DNA of 64,000 nucleotides, from assembly GCA_018816945.1 (NCBI GenBank), contig JAHIVC010000007.1:1-64000 (forward strand), in the 5' to 3' direction. The DNA comes from Bacteroidota bacterium. Lineage in GTDB: Bacteria > Bacteroidota > Bacteroidia > Bacteroidales > GCA-2711565. Both the position numbers and the translations under genes were made by a program. How positions within the stretch are numbered: position 1 is the stretch's first letter; every line of letters starts with the position of its first letter. The notes under the pieces are model-generated. The model saw nothing but the letters and a program-made list of their open reading frames with translations, did not search any database and was not told the DNA's origin. This document shows, one piece after another, positions 17,289 to 25,943 of this stretch.

Positions 17289-19874
17289 TTATTCAATGAT
17301 CGTGTTAAACAATAATTTAAAGGTTCCATCCATTTGGTTGCGCTGTTGAGTTCTGAAACCAATCAGCACAATTTTACCCTTACCATAATGAGTAAGGATC
17401 ATTCCCGGTTTCTTCACGATATTATCCTTGCCGATGAGCCACCCGCTTTTCAACAAGTTTTCATCCTTATATCTGACAATCGTTTTATAATCTTCATTAT
17501 TCCGGCTTGGTACAACTTCAAAGACAGGGCTGTTATTGAACATCACTAAACCCTCATCTGGCATACCATATGCCGAAGGATCGGTATTGTCAAAACTGAC
17601 TTTTAAAGTTGAACCCGGGCAGAAGAATTCTTTTGAGGACAAACCTGTAGTTACATTTCGAACCTTTAAATCGAATTCATTCACAATATATTCGAATGAA
17701 CGTCCAAGAGCCACAATAGTCCCCCCGTTTTTTACAAATTCCTTCAGGATTTTACCCCCGTCTTTACCAATTCCACTTTGATATTTTTCAGGGTATTTTT
17801 CAGGTGTACGGCGACTATTACTTGAATAAACACCTGTTATTCCTTCCGGAGAATCATCGGGTAACACAATCACATCCCATTTTTTATTAAGTTCGCCTTT
17901 TCTAAGTTCGCTGCTCATCAAAGTTTGGTAAGGAATAGCAAAATTCTCAAAGCATAAACGTGTCCAGCCTTCATCCATATTACCACCATCATATCGCTGA
18001 AATAATCCAACACGCCCTCTTTTTACCTGATGATTATTTACCGATGGATTCTCATTTAATGCAGTAAAATCTGTTCCTGTATTTTTAGCTACCTCACTGA
18101 GTATATTCTCCGATGCTTTTTCAATCATAAAATCGCCAGGCAGAAAATTCATAAACTTTTCATCCAAACGTTTCACCTTTATCCCTTTGTCAATCAACAG
18201 ACTTACCGCTTTGTAAGCGTTATTTTGTCTGCCATCCAAAATATACCCGGCTTCTCCTTTTATTATTTTACCTTCAATCATTTCAGGATAACTTATTACC
18301 TTAAAATCACCATTTATATTAATGCTTTTCAAATCAACTGAAACTCCCATGAATTCTGCCATGGTATGCGTTGCCAAATCGTAAGGTCGGATAGGGGTCC
18401 CATCTTCCTGCATCGTATAGGTATTTTCAGGATAATGGGTTTCCATCAACAAATTACGAATTAGCCCCATTTTTGGTTGGGCTAATGAGATAATATAGGA
18501 CCCTTTTTGGTAATTCATGTTTTCAACCACGAAATCAGAGCTTGCCTTTTTAATTTCAATACCCGATTGTAAAAGGATATTTACCATTTTTACCATGGTT
18601 AAATAATCGTGTTGCTTAGCAGGCAGCACTATTGTTTTAACCTCTCCGTCGGCTCCTCTTTCCGTTTGGTTCTTTGCTTTGAGGTAAGCTGTTTTTAATA
18701 CTGTTTCCTTATTTCTGGCTGCCAAATCAAGTAATGACCAAGCAGCAGATTTTTGCTGAGCAACAATATCCCTAAGCCTCCACCATCCACCTAACCATGG
18801 ATTTGGGAATGTCGACTGTGCTTCATAATCAGGGAATGCTCGTGTATCGGCCCTTAACTGTTCGGGATGAATATAGATGGGTGTAGCTAAGTTAACACCG
18901 GCTGATTCGGTTAACATCCCTGCAATATTATGAAATGGAGTAATCCAATGCCAGCCAAAATGCCCCCAACCTGAATATTGCGCTGCGTTCAAAATACCTT
19001 TAAATCCATCCTCTTCTAATTTATAGGCAATATGGGCACCATACCAGCTAATTTCCCTCCAAACCAATGGATCTGCAAACGGTCGGATAGGGTCACAATA
19101 AGGTGGGACAAAAAGACGTGCACCATAAGAACCCATATGATGTTGATCAATATAAGCTTGTGGTGGCCAGTCATTATACATGATTTTAGCCGTATATTTT
19201 GATTCTATCAGGTTCAGATAATCTCCATCGCGATTGTTATCATGGCCGCAATATTTATGGTATAAAAATGGCATACTCAATCCTTCATATTCTGTACCCA
19301 CCGTTTCGTTGTACCAATCAGTAATCATTACCTCTCCATCCGGATTAAAGCAGGGAATCATGAAAAACAAAACATTATCCAAAATGCGCAAAGCTTCTTC
19401 ATCATTTCTGCTCAACAAATCAAAAGTCAATTCAGGAGCCATCTGTGTACCGCCAACTTCAGATGCATGCAAACTCATCGACTCAAAAATAACCGCCTTG
19501 CCTTCTTTAATAAATTGCTGAAGTTGATCTTCTTTCAAATCTTTTGGATTGGAAATGCTTTTATTGATCATTTGCAAGCGTTCAAGGTTTTTATGATTCT
19601 CGGAAGATGTAATCAACAATACCAAAAAAGGATGACCTTCAGAGGATGGGCCCATATTATAAACTTTCATCCGATCACTTTGTCCTTCCAGTAAATTGAA
19701 GTAATCAACCATTTTATCCCACCTTGCCAGCTTTCTGTCGGCTCCCATTTGGAAACCAAAGAAATCTTCGGGTGAGGTTATTTTTTGTCCTATTATCGGA
19801 CCTGTATAACAAAACATTCCGGTTAAAACAAAGGTGATTAACACGGATCGAGAAGCTAGTGTAAAAGTTTTCAT
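17289..19874 (-). CDS. Secreted M14-family zinc carboxypeptidase
   Basis: 861 residues from the ATG at 19874, chosen because it begins a signal peptide (MKTFTLASRSVLITFVLTG). The frame is open up to 19958, which would put 28 extra residues before the signal. The M14 domain occupies about residues 30-400: zinc ligands in SLHASEVGG (HxxE) and IDQHHMGSYGA, and the catalytic Glu in LTESAGVNL. The rest, about 400-860, resembles the long C-terminal region of Bacteroidota M14 proteins, with a probable GATase1-like fold near PDDSPEGITGVY. It probably trims peptides in the periplasm or outside the cell. The M23-like gene follows after 6 bases. Confidence 0.88.
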   Translation of the reverse strand: MKTFTLASRSVLITFVLTGMFCYTGPIIGQKITSPEDFFGFQMGADRKLARWDKMVDYFNLLEGQSDRMKVYNMGPSSEGHPFLVLLITSSENHKNLERLQMINKSISNPKDLKEDQLQQFIKEGKAVIFESMSLHASEVGGTQMAPELTFDLLSRNDEEALRILDNVLFFMIPCFNPDGEVMITDWYNETVGTEYEGLSMPFLYHKYCGHDNNRDGDYLNLIESKYTAKIMYNDWPPQAYIDQHHMGSYGARLFVPPYCDPIRPFADPLVWREISWYGAHIAYKLEEDGFKGILNAAQYSGWGHFGWHWITPFHNIAGMLTESAGVNLATPIYIHPEQLRADTRAFPDYEAQSTFPNPWLGGWWRLRDIVAQQKSAAWSLLDLAARNKETVLKTAYLKAKNQTERGADGEVKTIVLPAKQHDYLTMVKMVNILLQSGIEIKKASSDFVVENMNYQKGSYIISLAQPKMGLIRNLLMETHYPENTYTMQEDGTPIRPYDLATHTMAEFMGVSVDLKSININGDFKVISYPEMIEGKIIKGEAGYILDGRQNNAYKAVSLLIDKGIKVKRLDEKFMNFLPGDFMIEKASENILSEVAKNTGTDFTALNENPSVNNHQVKRGRVGLFQRYDGGNMDEGWTRLCFENFAIPYQTLMSSELRKGELNKKWDVIVLPDDSPEGITGVYSSNSRRTPEKYPEKYQSGIGKDGGKILKEFVKNGGTIVALGRSFEYIVNEFDLKVRNVTTGLSSKEFFCPGSTLKVSFDNTDPSAYGMPDEGLVMFNNSPVFEVVPSRNNEDYKTIVRYKDENLLKSGWLIGKDNIVKKPGMILTHYGKGKIVLIGFRTQQRNQMDGTFKLLFNTIIE

Positions 19875-20017
19875 ATTTTTGGAGCCTTTAATTTGATTAT
19901 CTAGTAAATTTAAAAATTTAACAGACATAATCCGGGGATTAAGGATTTTATCGACCAATTATTAAAACATTTCTATAATCATTTGAATACCTTTGTCGGA
20001 CACTAAATATTTTCAAA

Positions 20018-20230
20018 ATGAAAACCTATACTTTTAAAACCAACTTAAAGTGCAGTGGATGCGTATCCGGCTTAATGCCATTCATGAACGAACTCAAAGA
20101 AGTTCAAAAATGGGATGTGGATTTAGGCAGTGAGAAGAAAATTCTGAGTGTTAGTGCCGACGATTCTTTGGAAGTAAAAGATATTATTGCGACCGTAGCC
20201 AAGGCAGGATATAAAGCAGAAATTATCTAA
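20018..20230 (+). CDS. Heavy-metal-associated (HMA) domain protein
   Basis: A 70-residue free-standing ferredoxin-like HMA domain. The metal motif is KCSGC (CxxC, near residues 12-16), and the C-terminal strand pair ends in AKAGYKAEII, as in copper chaperones and MerP-like domains. It probably carries Cu(I) or another soft metal in the cytoplasm. A TACCTTTG -7-like box lies at 19988-19995, 22 bases upstream of the ATG. Confidence 0.85.
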   Translation: MKTYTFKTNLKCSGCVSGLMPFMNELKEVQKWDVDLGSEKKILSVSADDSLEVKDIIATVAKAGYKAEII

Positions 20231-20267
20231 CTGCTATTTTAAGACAATTTTAAATATATTCAGTTAT

Positions 20268-21644
20268 ATGATTCTCAGCGAAATATACTTTTCAGGAAAA
20301 ATACTATTATTATTAGGGATAGTTATCTTTTTGTGGATGTTATATTTCAGTATCCAATCTTTCAGTGAAAAAGAAATCAGGGCCGGAAGTATTTTCAGTT
20401 GGATTTGTATTTTATTGCCTCTGCCCTATTTTTTGATTGCTTTTCTTGAAATTCCAAACCAGGTGATCATTTCAAACATACTCATTTTTGTTACTTTATT
20501 CATCCCTATTCTTTTTTTCATACCGTTGGGAAAAAATAAAAACATCCTCATAGACTTACCAAAAAATAAAATTGACGAAAGAGATATCATGTTCTCCCGT
20601 CGCTTGCTGAAAAAGGGTAGCGAACAATATGTTGAATACTATAATCGGAAACCCAAGAATTTAGAACCTGACGAAAACTTCCGGCAAAGACCCGGCTTGT
20701 TGAGTAAAGAATCTGTACAGTATGATCCGCTAATGTTTGCAAGCTCTGAAGCTTCTTTCTTTACGGTTGATCGACTTGCAAAAGCCATCAATGGAAAGCC
20801 CGAAGGTGAACCTCAGCAATTGAATGAAAAAGAAATAAGTTTATACATAAAGAATTGGGCAAAGAAACTCGGCGCGTTAGAAGTCGGAATAACAATTCTT
20901 AAAGATTACCATATTTATTCCCATGCCGGTCGCGGAGATGATTATGGTTCAGAAATTAAACTCAAACATAAATTCGCCATTGCTTTTACAGTGGAAATGG
21001 ATTTTGAATTTACAACAACTGGACCTCAGGCACCCATAGTCATGGAATCGGGTCAACAATATTTAAATGCCGGAACGATAGCCGTTCAAATTTCAGCATT
21101 TATCAGAAATTTAGGTCACGAAGCACGTGCGCATATTGATGCCAACTATCAGGTTATCTGCCCACTTGTAGCAAAAGATGCAGGTCTTGGCGAACTGGGC
21201 AGGATGGGATTGTTAATGACTCCTAAACATGGTCCAAGGGTTCGAATAGGTGTTGTTACGACCAACCTGCCGTTGGTAATAGACAAAAAGACTGACGACC
21301 ATACCACGATTGATTTTTGTAATCGGTGCATGAAATGCGCGTATACCTGCCCCAGTCATGCTATATCTTCAGGAAAACGTGAAAAAATTGATGGAGTTTT
21401 AAGATGGCAGATCAATCAGGAAAAATGCTTTCAGTTTTGGTGTACCTCGGGCACCGATTGTGGCCGCTGCATGGCAGTTTGTCCTTACTCTCATCCAAAC
21501 AATTTAATGCACCAAATAATACGTTTTGGTATTCGTAATAATATTTTGTTCAGAAGGGTTGCCGTAATTCTTGACGATTTGATTTATGGTAGAAAGCCAA
21601 AGCCCAAGCCAATTCCAGACTGGATGAAAGTGAGTAAAAATTAA
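20268..21644 (+). CDS. Membrane-anchored reductive-dehalogenase-like iron-sulfur protein
   Basis: 458 residues. Three hydrophobic segments (about 10-30, 38-62, 66-88) take the place of the Tat signal usual in RdhA. The soluble part resembles the corrinoid/Fe-S RdhA-QueG group: DERDIMFSRR near 100, LGHEARAH and GELGRMGLLMTPKHGPRVRIG near 280-330, and two [4Fe-4S] ligand sets, CNRCMKCAYTCP (near 350) and C-W-C-x6-CGRCMAVCP (near 390-410). The Cys arrangement fits two clusters. Whether it dechlorinates or reduces another substrate cannot be told. No RdhB anchor gene is next to it; the fused helices may serve that purpose. Confidence 0.6.
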   Translation: MILSEIYFSGKILLLLGIVIFLWMLYFSIQSFSEKEIRAGSIFSWICILLPLPYFLIAFLEIPNQVIISNILIFVTLFIPILFFIPLGKNKNILIDLPKNKIDERDIMFSRRLLKKGSEQYVEYYNRKPKNLEPDENFRQRPGLLSKESVQYDPLMFASSEASFFTVDRLAKAINGKPEGEPQQLNEKEISLYIKNWAKKLGALEVGITILKDYHIYSHAGRGDDYGSEIKLKHKFAIAFTVEMDFEFTTTGPQAPIVMESGQQYLNAGTIAVQISAFIRNLGHEARAHIDANYQVICPLVAKDAGLGELGRMGLLMTPKHGPRVRIGVVTTNLPLVIDKKTDDHTTIDFCNRCMKCAYTCPSHAISSGKREKIDGVLRWQINQEKCFQFWCTSGTDCGRCMAVCPYSHPNNLMHQIIRFGIRNNILFRRVAVILDDLIYGRKPKPKPIPDWMKVSKN

Positions 21645-21672
21645 TATTATTGTTAATAGAAACTGATAACAG

Positions 21673-21957
21673 ATGAGTGAAAATAATGGGAAACCTGATC
21701 CAAACAAAATAAAATATCCGGTAAATTACCAACTAAAATTAATCATGGATAATGCAATCCCTGTGGATGAGAATATTAAAAATATAAGTGCAAAACTCAA
21801 TGAGTTGCAGATTAAATTTGGCAGCTTTAACTCACGCTTAAGCGCAAAATCAACTTATATAAGCTTTGGTGTAATGGTCAGAATTATTTCTGCAGATCAA
21901 TTTAAAATACTTTATGAGGAACTCAAAGATGTCAAGGGCTTAAAAACGGCATTTTAA
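21673..21957 (+). CDS. DUF493-like (YbeD-type) small protein
   Basis: 94 residues. The core from PVNYQLKLIM through TYISFGVMVRI to the end (FKILYEELKDVKGLKTAF) matches the YbeD/DUF493 pattern of an ACT-like alpha/beta fold, where E. coli YbeD also ends in a YEEL.K...V block. The family has no established function. It ends 15 bases before crcB and heads a run of tightly packed plus-strand genes to 23546. Confidence 0.6.
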   Translation: MSENNGKPDPNKIKYPVNYQLKLIMDNAIPVDENIKNISAKLNELQIKFGSFNSRLSAKSTYISFGVMVRIISADQFKILYEELKDVKGLKTAF

Positions 21958-21972
21958 TTTAATAATTGAAAG

Positions 21973-22359
21973 ATGAATAAAATAGTGGCTCTAATCATTG
22001 GCGGCGCTGCGGGAACATTACTCAGATTTTGGGTATCTGGTTGGGCACAACGCTTATTTGCGGGCGTTTTTCCTTGGGGTACTTTGACTGTAAATTTGTT
22101 GGGGTCATTCCTGATTGGCTTCTTCTGGGGAATTTTTGAAAGAGGGAATATTTCGAACAATATCAGGTTATTTTTATTCATCGGTGTTTTTGGTGGATTC
22201 ACTACTTTTTCAACATTTGCCCTTGAAAGTCTGAACCTTTTTAAAACCGGCCATGTTAAATTTGCAATAATCTACATCCTGGCATCTAATATCTTAGGAC
22301 TATTATTTGTATATTTAGGATATATTCTGGCTAGATGGATAGCCATAACTAACAGATAA
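21973..22359 (+). CDS. crcB: Fluoride channel CrcB/Fluc
   Basis: 128 residues, four membrane helices. Fluc motifs are present: GGAAGTLLRFW near the start, GTLTVNLLGSF (conserved Asn in helix 2) and GGFTTFSTFALE (the Phe-box and TFSTF segment that binds the central Na+). Fluc dimers export fluoride passively. Only 15 bases separate it from the upstream gene, so there is no room for a crcB riboswitch of its own. The DUF190 gene follows after 3 bases. Confidence 0.93.
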   Translation: MNKIVALIIGGAAGTLLRFWVSGWAQRLFAGVFPWGTLTVNLLGSFLIGFFWGIFERGNISNNIRLFLFIGVFGGFTTFSTFALESLNLFKTGHVKFAIIYILASNILGLLFVYLGYILARWIAITNR

Positions 22360-22362
22360 AAA

Positions 22363-22701
22363 ATGGAAAAATCTATTGATGGAATTTTACTCCGGATCTT
22401 TATTAGTGAAAATGACACTTTCAAAGGATCGTGTTTATTTGAATTGATTGTTCAAAAGGCTAGGGAGTGCGGCATGGCCGGAGCCACTGTTTTTAGAGGT
22501 ATTATGGGCTACTGTGGTAAAAATCAAATCCAAACATCCACCATTCTCAGACTTTCCGAAAACATGCCCATTGTCATTGAAATGGTTGACACCAAAGAAA
22601 ACATCCAAAAATTTCTGCCTTTTCTAAAAGAAGTTGTTATCAATGGATTGGTCACAACCGAAAAAGCAAACATCATCATCCACCCACAGACTTTCGATTA
22701 A
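22363..22701 (+). CDS. DUF190 (PII-like) protein paired with CrcB
   Basis: 112 residues matching DUF190: the LRIFISENDTFKG start, the central block CGMAGATVFRGIMGYC and the end VVINGLVTTEKANI. Members have a PII-like fold and are frequently encoded beside crcB, suggesting a role in fluoride tolerance, possibly as a regulator of the channel. The start lies 3 bases after crcB and the stop 2 bases before the next gene, so it sits inside an operon. Confidence 0.85.
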   Translation: MEKSIDGILLRIFISENDTFKGSCLFELIVQKARECGMAGATVFRGIMGYCGKNQIQTSTILRLSENMPIVIEMVDTKENIQKFLPFLKEVVINGLVTTEKANIIIHPQTFD

Positions 22702-22703
22702 GT

Positions 22704-23273
22704 ATGCATAGCATTGAACCATACTACTCCTGGCGCCATCTCTACATTGCCTCTGAGGATAAAAGATCCCCCTTTTACGGAAGAGCATATAGTGAGTTTG
22801 AATTCACACACGCTGTTTACAATTATTATATTCATCCTCAATGGGATGAAATTGGTTCCTCAACTTTATATGCTAAACTCTTGTTTGCCGATTACGAGAA
22901 TGGATACTGTGTGATCGAATTTATTGGAGAATGGAACGACCTGTTGCATAATGACGTGATGGAACTAAAAAAGAATTTAATCGATGTATTAACCATAAAC
23001 GATATTCATAAATTTATTTTATTAGGCGAACACGTCATGAATATGCACTCCGATGAAAACGATTATTATCAGGAATGGTTTGATGAAATTGAAGATGGTT
23101 GGATCGTTGGCCTAAATTTCCGCGATCATGTGATCAAAGAATTTGAAAATGCCCGTATCGATTACTATATTTCATTTGGCGGTAAGTTTGATGAATTTAA
23201 TTGGAAAGTTTACAGACCCGATCAATTATTCGAACAGATTGATAAACTAATGATGAAACGATTAAATCCTTAA
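22704..23273 (+). CDS. Conserved-looking hypothetical protein, 189 residues
   Basis: No domain was recognised. The protein is acidic and rich in aromatic residues (Tyr, Trp and Phe throughout), with no signal peptide or membrane helix; it looks like a compact cytoplasmic alpha/beta protein. Codon usage and composition match the neighbours. It sits 2 bases after the DUF190 gene and 3 bases before the acylphosphatase gene, so it is translated as part of the operon running from the DUF493-like gene. Confidence 0.75.
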   Translation: MHSIEPYYSWRHLYIASEDKRSPFYGRAYSEFEFTHAVYNYYIHPQWDEIGSSTLYAKLLFADYENGYCVIEFIGEWNDLLHNDVMELKKNLIDVLTINDIHKFILLGEHVMNMHSDENDYYQEWFDEIEDGWIVGLNFRDHVIKEFENARIDYYISFGGKFDEFNWKVYRPDQLFEQIDKLMMKRLNP

Positions 23274-23276
23274 TGA

Positions 23277-23546
23277 ATGATTATTGCCAAAACATTTAAA
23301 ATCTTCGGTAAAGTTCAAAATGTAGGCTTTCGGTTTTACACCCATAAAAAAGCAAAAGAATACAATATAATGGGATTTGTCAGAAATGAGCCCGACGGTT
23401 CCGTTTATATTGAAGCTGAAGGCGAATCCATATTTTTGGAAGTCTTTGAAACCTGGTGCAAGCTTGGCCCGCCATGGGCAAGGGTCAGTGATTTCAAATC
23501 CAACCAGTCACTAGTGATGAATTATTCCGATTTCAAAATAAAATGA
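23277..23546 (+). CDS. acyP: Acylphosphatase
   Basis: 89 residues with the complete acylphosphatase signatures: GKVQNVGFRFYT (catalytic Arg in GFRF, near residue 19) and GFVRNEPDGSVYIEAEG (catalytic Asn in VRN, near 37). It hydrolyses acyl phosphates such as carbamoyl or acetyl phosphate in the cytoplasm. It is the last gene of the tight 21.7-23.5 kb operon and is followed by a repeat-rich gap. Confidence 0.9.
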   Translation: MIIAKTFKIFGKVQNVGFRFYTHKKAKEYNIMGFVRNEPDGSVYIEAEGESIFLEVFETWCKLGPPWARVSDFKSNQSLVMNYSDFKIK

Positions 23547-23655
23547 AACTCCAATTCTTTTACAGATTATTTTGATTCATTCTAAATAATATTTACTTTT
23601 GACAGTATGTGTAATTCTTTTATTATGAAGATCACTGATTATCAGAAAACATAAA

Positions 23656-23979
23656 CACATTAACACGTAAACACATAAACACTTATTGACATTCAGTGGA
23701 CATTCAGTGGACATACAATAGTAATACGTTGTAATACATGGTAATACGATTGTGAATAGGAAGTTTTAACAATAAAACAATAAAGCACTTTAACACAAAC
23801 ACGTAAACACATAAACACTTATTGACATTTAGCAGACATTCAGTGGACATACAATAGTAATACATAGTAATGCGCTTGGGAATAGGAAATTTTAACAATG
23901 GAATAGTGAAACAATGGAACAATAAAGCACATTAATACTTTAACACGTAAACACGCTAACACATAAACACTTAAATTTT
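23656..23979. repeat. Tandem degenerate repeats, two units of about 130-142 bp plus a partial third
   Basis: Unit 1 is 23656-23785, unit 2 is 23786-23927, and a partial third starts at 23928. Each begins with words of the type CACNTTAACACG and TAAACACATAAACACTT, then TTGACATT, one or two copies of ACATTCAGTGG, ACATACAATAGTAATAC, GAATAGGAAN and TTTTAACAAT. The block fills the gap between the acylphosphatase and SOD genes. It has no identical spaced repeats of the CRISPR type. Function is unknown; it may be a duplicated promoter or a decayed element. Confidence 0.8.
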
Positions 23980-23985
23980 AAAACA

Positions 23986-24543
23986 ATGAAAAAAAACATA
24001 AGCACCATTTTCGCCATTATCACCTCAGCAATTCTCATTATGTTGACCTATTACGCTACTGCACAAGACCATAAGATGCATAAGCAGTTACAATCAATTA
24101 ACACTGCCATCTGTGTGCTTGGTCCTACCGAGGGTAGCGGCGTTTCAGGTACGATAACTTTTACTCGAACAATGCAGGGCATCAAAGTAGTTGCCGAACT
24201 TAACGGTTTAAGTGTTGGAGCTCATGGATTTCACATTCATGAATTTGGCGATTGTAGTGCTGCCGATGGTACTTCAGCAGGTGGTCATTTTAACCCCGAA
24301 GGACATGAACATGCAGGTTTGGATGCTGAAATGAATCATGTTGGTGATCTTGGCAATTTAGTGGCAGATCAAAATGGTCACGCCCATCTTGAATTCACCA
24401 CAAATCAAATACAATTTGAAGGTACAAATTCAATAATAGGAAGATCGATAATCGTACATGCTCAGGCTGACGACCTTAAATCGCAACCAACCGGAAACGC
24501 CGGAGCACGTGTTGCTTGCGGAACCATTGGTATTACAAAATAA
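23986..24543 (+). CDS. sodC: Secreted Cu/Zn superoxide dismutase
   Basis: 185 residues with a signal peptide (MKKNISTIFAIITSAILIML, cleaved before QDHK). Copper/zinc ligands are present in HGFHIHEFGDC, GGHFNPEGHEH and the zinc Asp in LDAEMNHVGDLGNL; the last copper His is in IIVHAQADD, and the conserved Arg is in GNAGARVACG. The two cysteines that form the structural disulfide are visible (GDC and VACG). It removes superoxide in the periplasm. The gene is directly preceded by the tandem-repeat block. Confidence 0.95.
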   Translation: MKKNISTIFAIITSAILIMLTYYATAQDHKMHKQLQSINTAICVLGPTEGSGVSGTITFTRTMQGIKVVAELNGLSVGAHGFHIHEFGDCSAADGTSAGGHFNPEGHEHAGLDAEMNHVGDLGNLVADQNGHAHLEFTTNQIQFEGTNSIIGRSIIVHAQADDLKSQPTGNAGARVACGTIGITK

Positions 24544-24592
24544 GACTGATACCTGTCTAACCTATTTTCTTTATCAAGATATACAAGCTTTG

Positions 24593-24621
24593 ATATGCTG
24601 AATTTGCTTAATTTAGCATAT
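24593..24621. promoter_or_regulatory. 12-bp inverted repeat between sodC and the DEAD-box gene
   Basis: ATATGCTGAATT pairs with AATTTAGCATAT around a 5-base loop (one G-U pair). No T run follows, so it is a poor terminator. A TATTTTTG -7-like box at 24636-24643 places the right arm near the -33 region, so the element may be an operator for the helicase gene or a weak sodC 3' hairpin. Confidence 0.5.
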
Positions 24622-24668
24622 TAAAATCAATTGCATATTTTTGTTATACATCATTCAACACGTAAATA

Positions 24669-25868
24669 TTGAACTTTAACGATTTTGGCCTCCATCCGGA
24701 CTTAATGAATGGAGTGAAGGCATTGGGCTTTGAAAACGCCACCCCCATACAAATACAAGCAATCCCTGTTATCCTCAAGGGTTCAGATATGATTGCTTCT
24801 GCACAAACCGGAACAGGAAAGACCGCCGCATTTTTATTACCTATTATTAATCAAATATTGTCATCCCCCGATCGGGATTCCATTCAAGCACTTATCATTG
24901 TCCCAACAAGGGAGTTAGCCATCCAAATTGATCAACAAATGGAAGGCTTGTCCTATTTCTGTCAGATAAGCTCTCTGGCTGTATATGGAGGCAATGATGG
25001 AGGAAGTTTTACGCAGGAAAAAAATGCATTATCGCAAGGAGCAGATATGATTATTTGCACTCCGGGTAGGATGATTTCGCATTTGGCTCAAAATTACGTC
25101 AAGACTTCAAAACTCAAATTTCTTGTTTTGGATGAAGCCGACCGCATGCTCGATATGGGTTTTCATGAAGACATTCTTAAAATTATTAGTTATCTGCCGG
25201 AAAAGAGACAAAACTTAATGTTTTCGGCAACCATGCCTGATCAAATTAGGGTATTGGCGAGAAAGGTTTTAAACAATCCATTTGAAATTAATATTGCTGC
25301 TTCGAAGCCAGCCGAAAAAATCCTTCAAATTGCATATGTAGTTTACGACAATCAAAAGATTCCACTTGTATTGTATCTGCTAGGAAATCAGAAAGCTAAA
25401 AGTGTGTTGATCTTTTGTTCGACCAAAAGTAGTGCAAAGGCACTTAGCAGAGAATTAAAGCTTTTAAATCTGGCTGTTGAGGATATTCATTCAGATTTGG
25501 ATCAGATGAACCGTGAAAAGGTTTTGATGGATTTCAAAAATAAAAAGCTTAATATTTTAGTCGCAACAGATATTTTATCACGAGGAATCGATATTGAAGA
25601 CATTGAACTCATTGTCAACTTTGATGTTCCACAGGATGGTGAAGATTATATTCATCGAATAGGGAGAACAGCCAGGGCAGATGCCGATGGTGTTGCGATT
25701 ACCTTAATAAGTGAACGTGATCAAGGAAAGTTTGCTGTAATTGAAAAATTACTGGAGAAAGAAGTTTATAAAGGGAAAGTTCCCATTCAATTTGGGGATG
25801 CTCCAACTTATAATCCAAACAGTAAGCGAAATACGTTTAAAAAATTTGGGCGCAAGAAAAATAAATAA
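24669..25868 (+). CDS. DEAD-box RNA helicase (RhlE-like)
   Basis: 399 residues from a TTG start that puts the Q-motif in the normal place (FNDFGLHPDLMNGVKALGFENATPIQ written in pieces: FNDFGL, GFENATPIQ). All helicase motifs are present: AQTGTGKT (I), PTRELA (Ia), TPGR (Ib), DEAD (II), SAT (III), and HRIGRTAR (VI). A short basic tail (KKFGRKKNK) follows. It unwinds RNA duplexes, probably in ribosome assembly or mRNA turnover. It is transcribed alone. Confidence 0.92.
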   Translation: MNFNDFGLHPDLMNGVKALGFENATPIQIQAIPVILKGSDMIASAQTGTGKTAAFLLPIINQILSSPDRDSIQALIIVPTRELAIQIDQQMEGLSYFCQISSLAVYGGNDGGSFTQEKNALSQGADMIICTPGRMISHLAQNYVKTSKLKFLVLDEADRMLDMGFHEDILKIISYLPEKRQNLMFSATMPDQIRVLARKVLNNPFEINIAASKPAEKILQIAYVVYDNQKIPLVLYLLGNQKAKSVLIFCSTKSSAKALSRELKLLNLAVEDIHSDLDQMNREKVLMDFKNKKLNILVATDILSRGIDIEDIELIVNFDVPQDGEDYIHRIGRTARADADGVAITLISERDQGKFAVIEKLLEKEVYKGKVPIQFGDAPTYNPNSKRNTFKKFGRKKNK

Positions 25869-25943
25869 TTAAATTTTTTAATTATCATAAATAGAGAGTT
25901 ATTATTCTAATTAACCATCAATTAATAATTAATTTTTTCGATT

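Noticed and set aside
21958-21972. Fluoride riboswitch before crcB
   Set aside because: Only 15 bases separate crcB from the preceding gene and no riboswitch core was seen upstream.
23704-23922. Minus-strand frame of 72 residues with repeated segments
   Set aside because: It is entirely inside the tandem-repeat block and its protein repeats only mirror the DNA repeats; no family, start context or partner.
23656-23979. Possible CRISPR array
   Set aside because: Units are long and degenerate, with no identical short repeats separated by unique spacers, and no cas genes are nearby.
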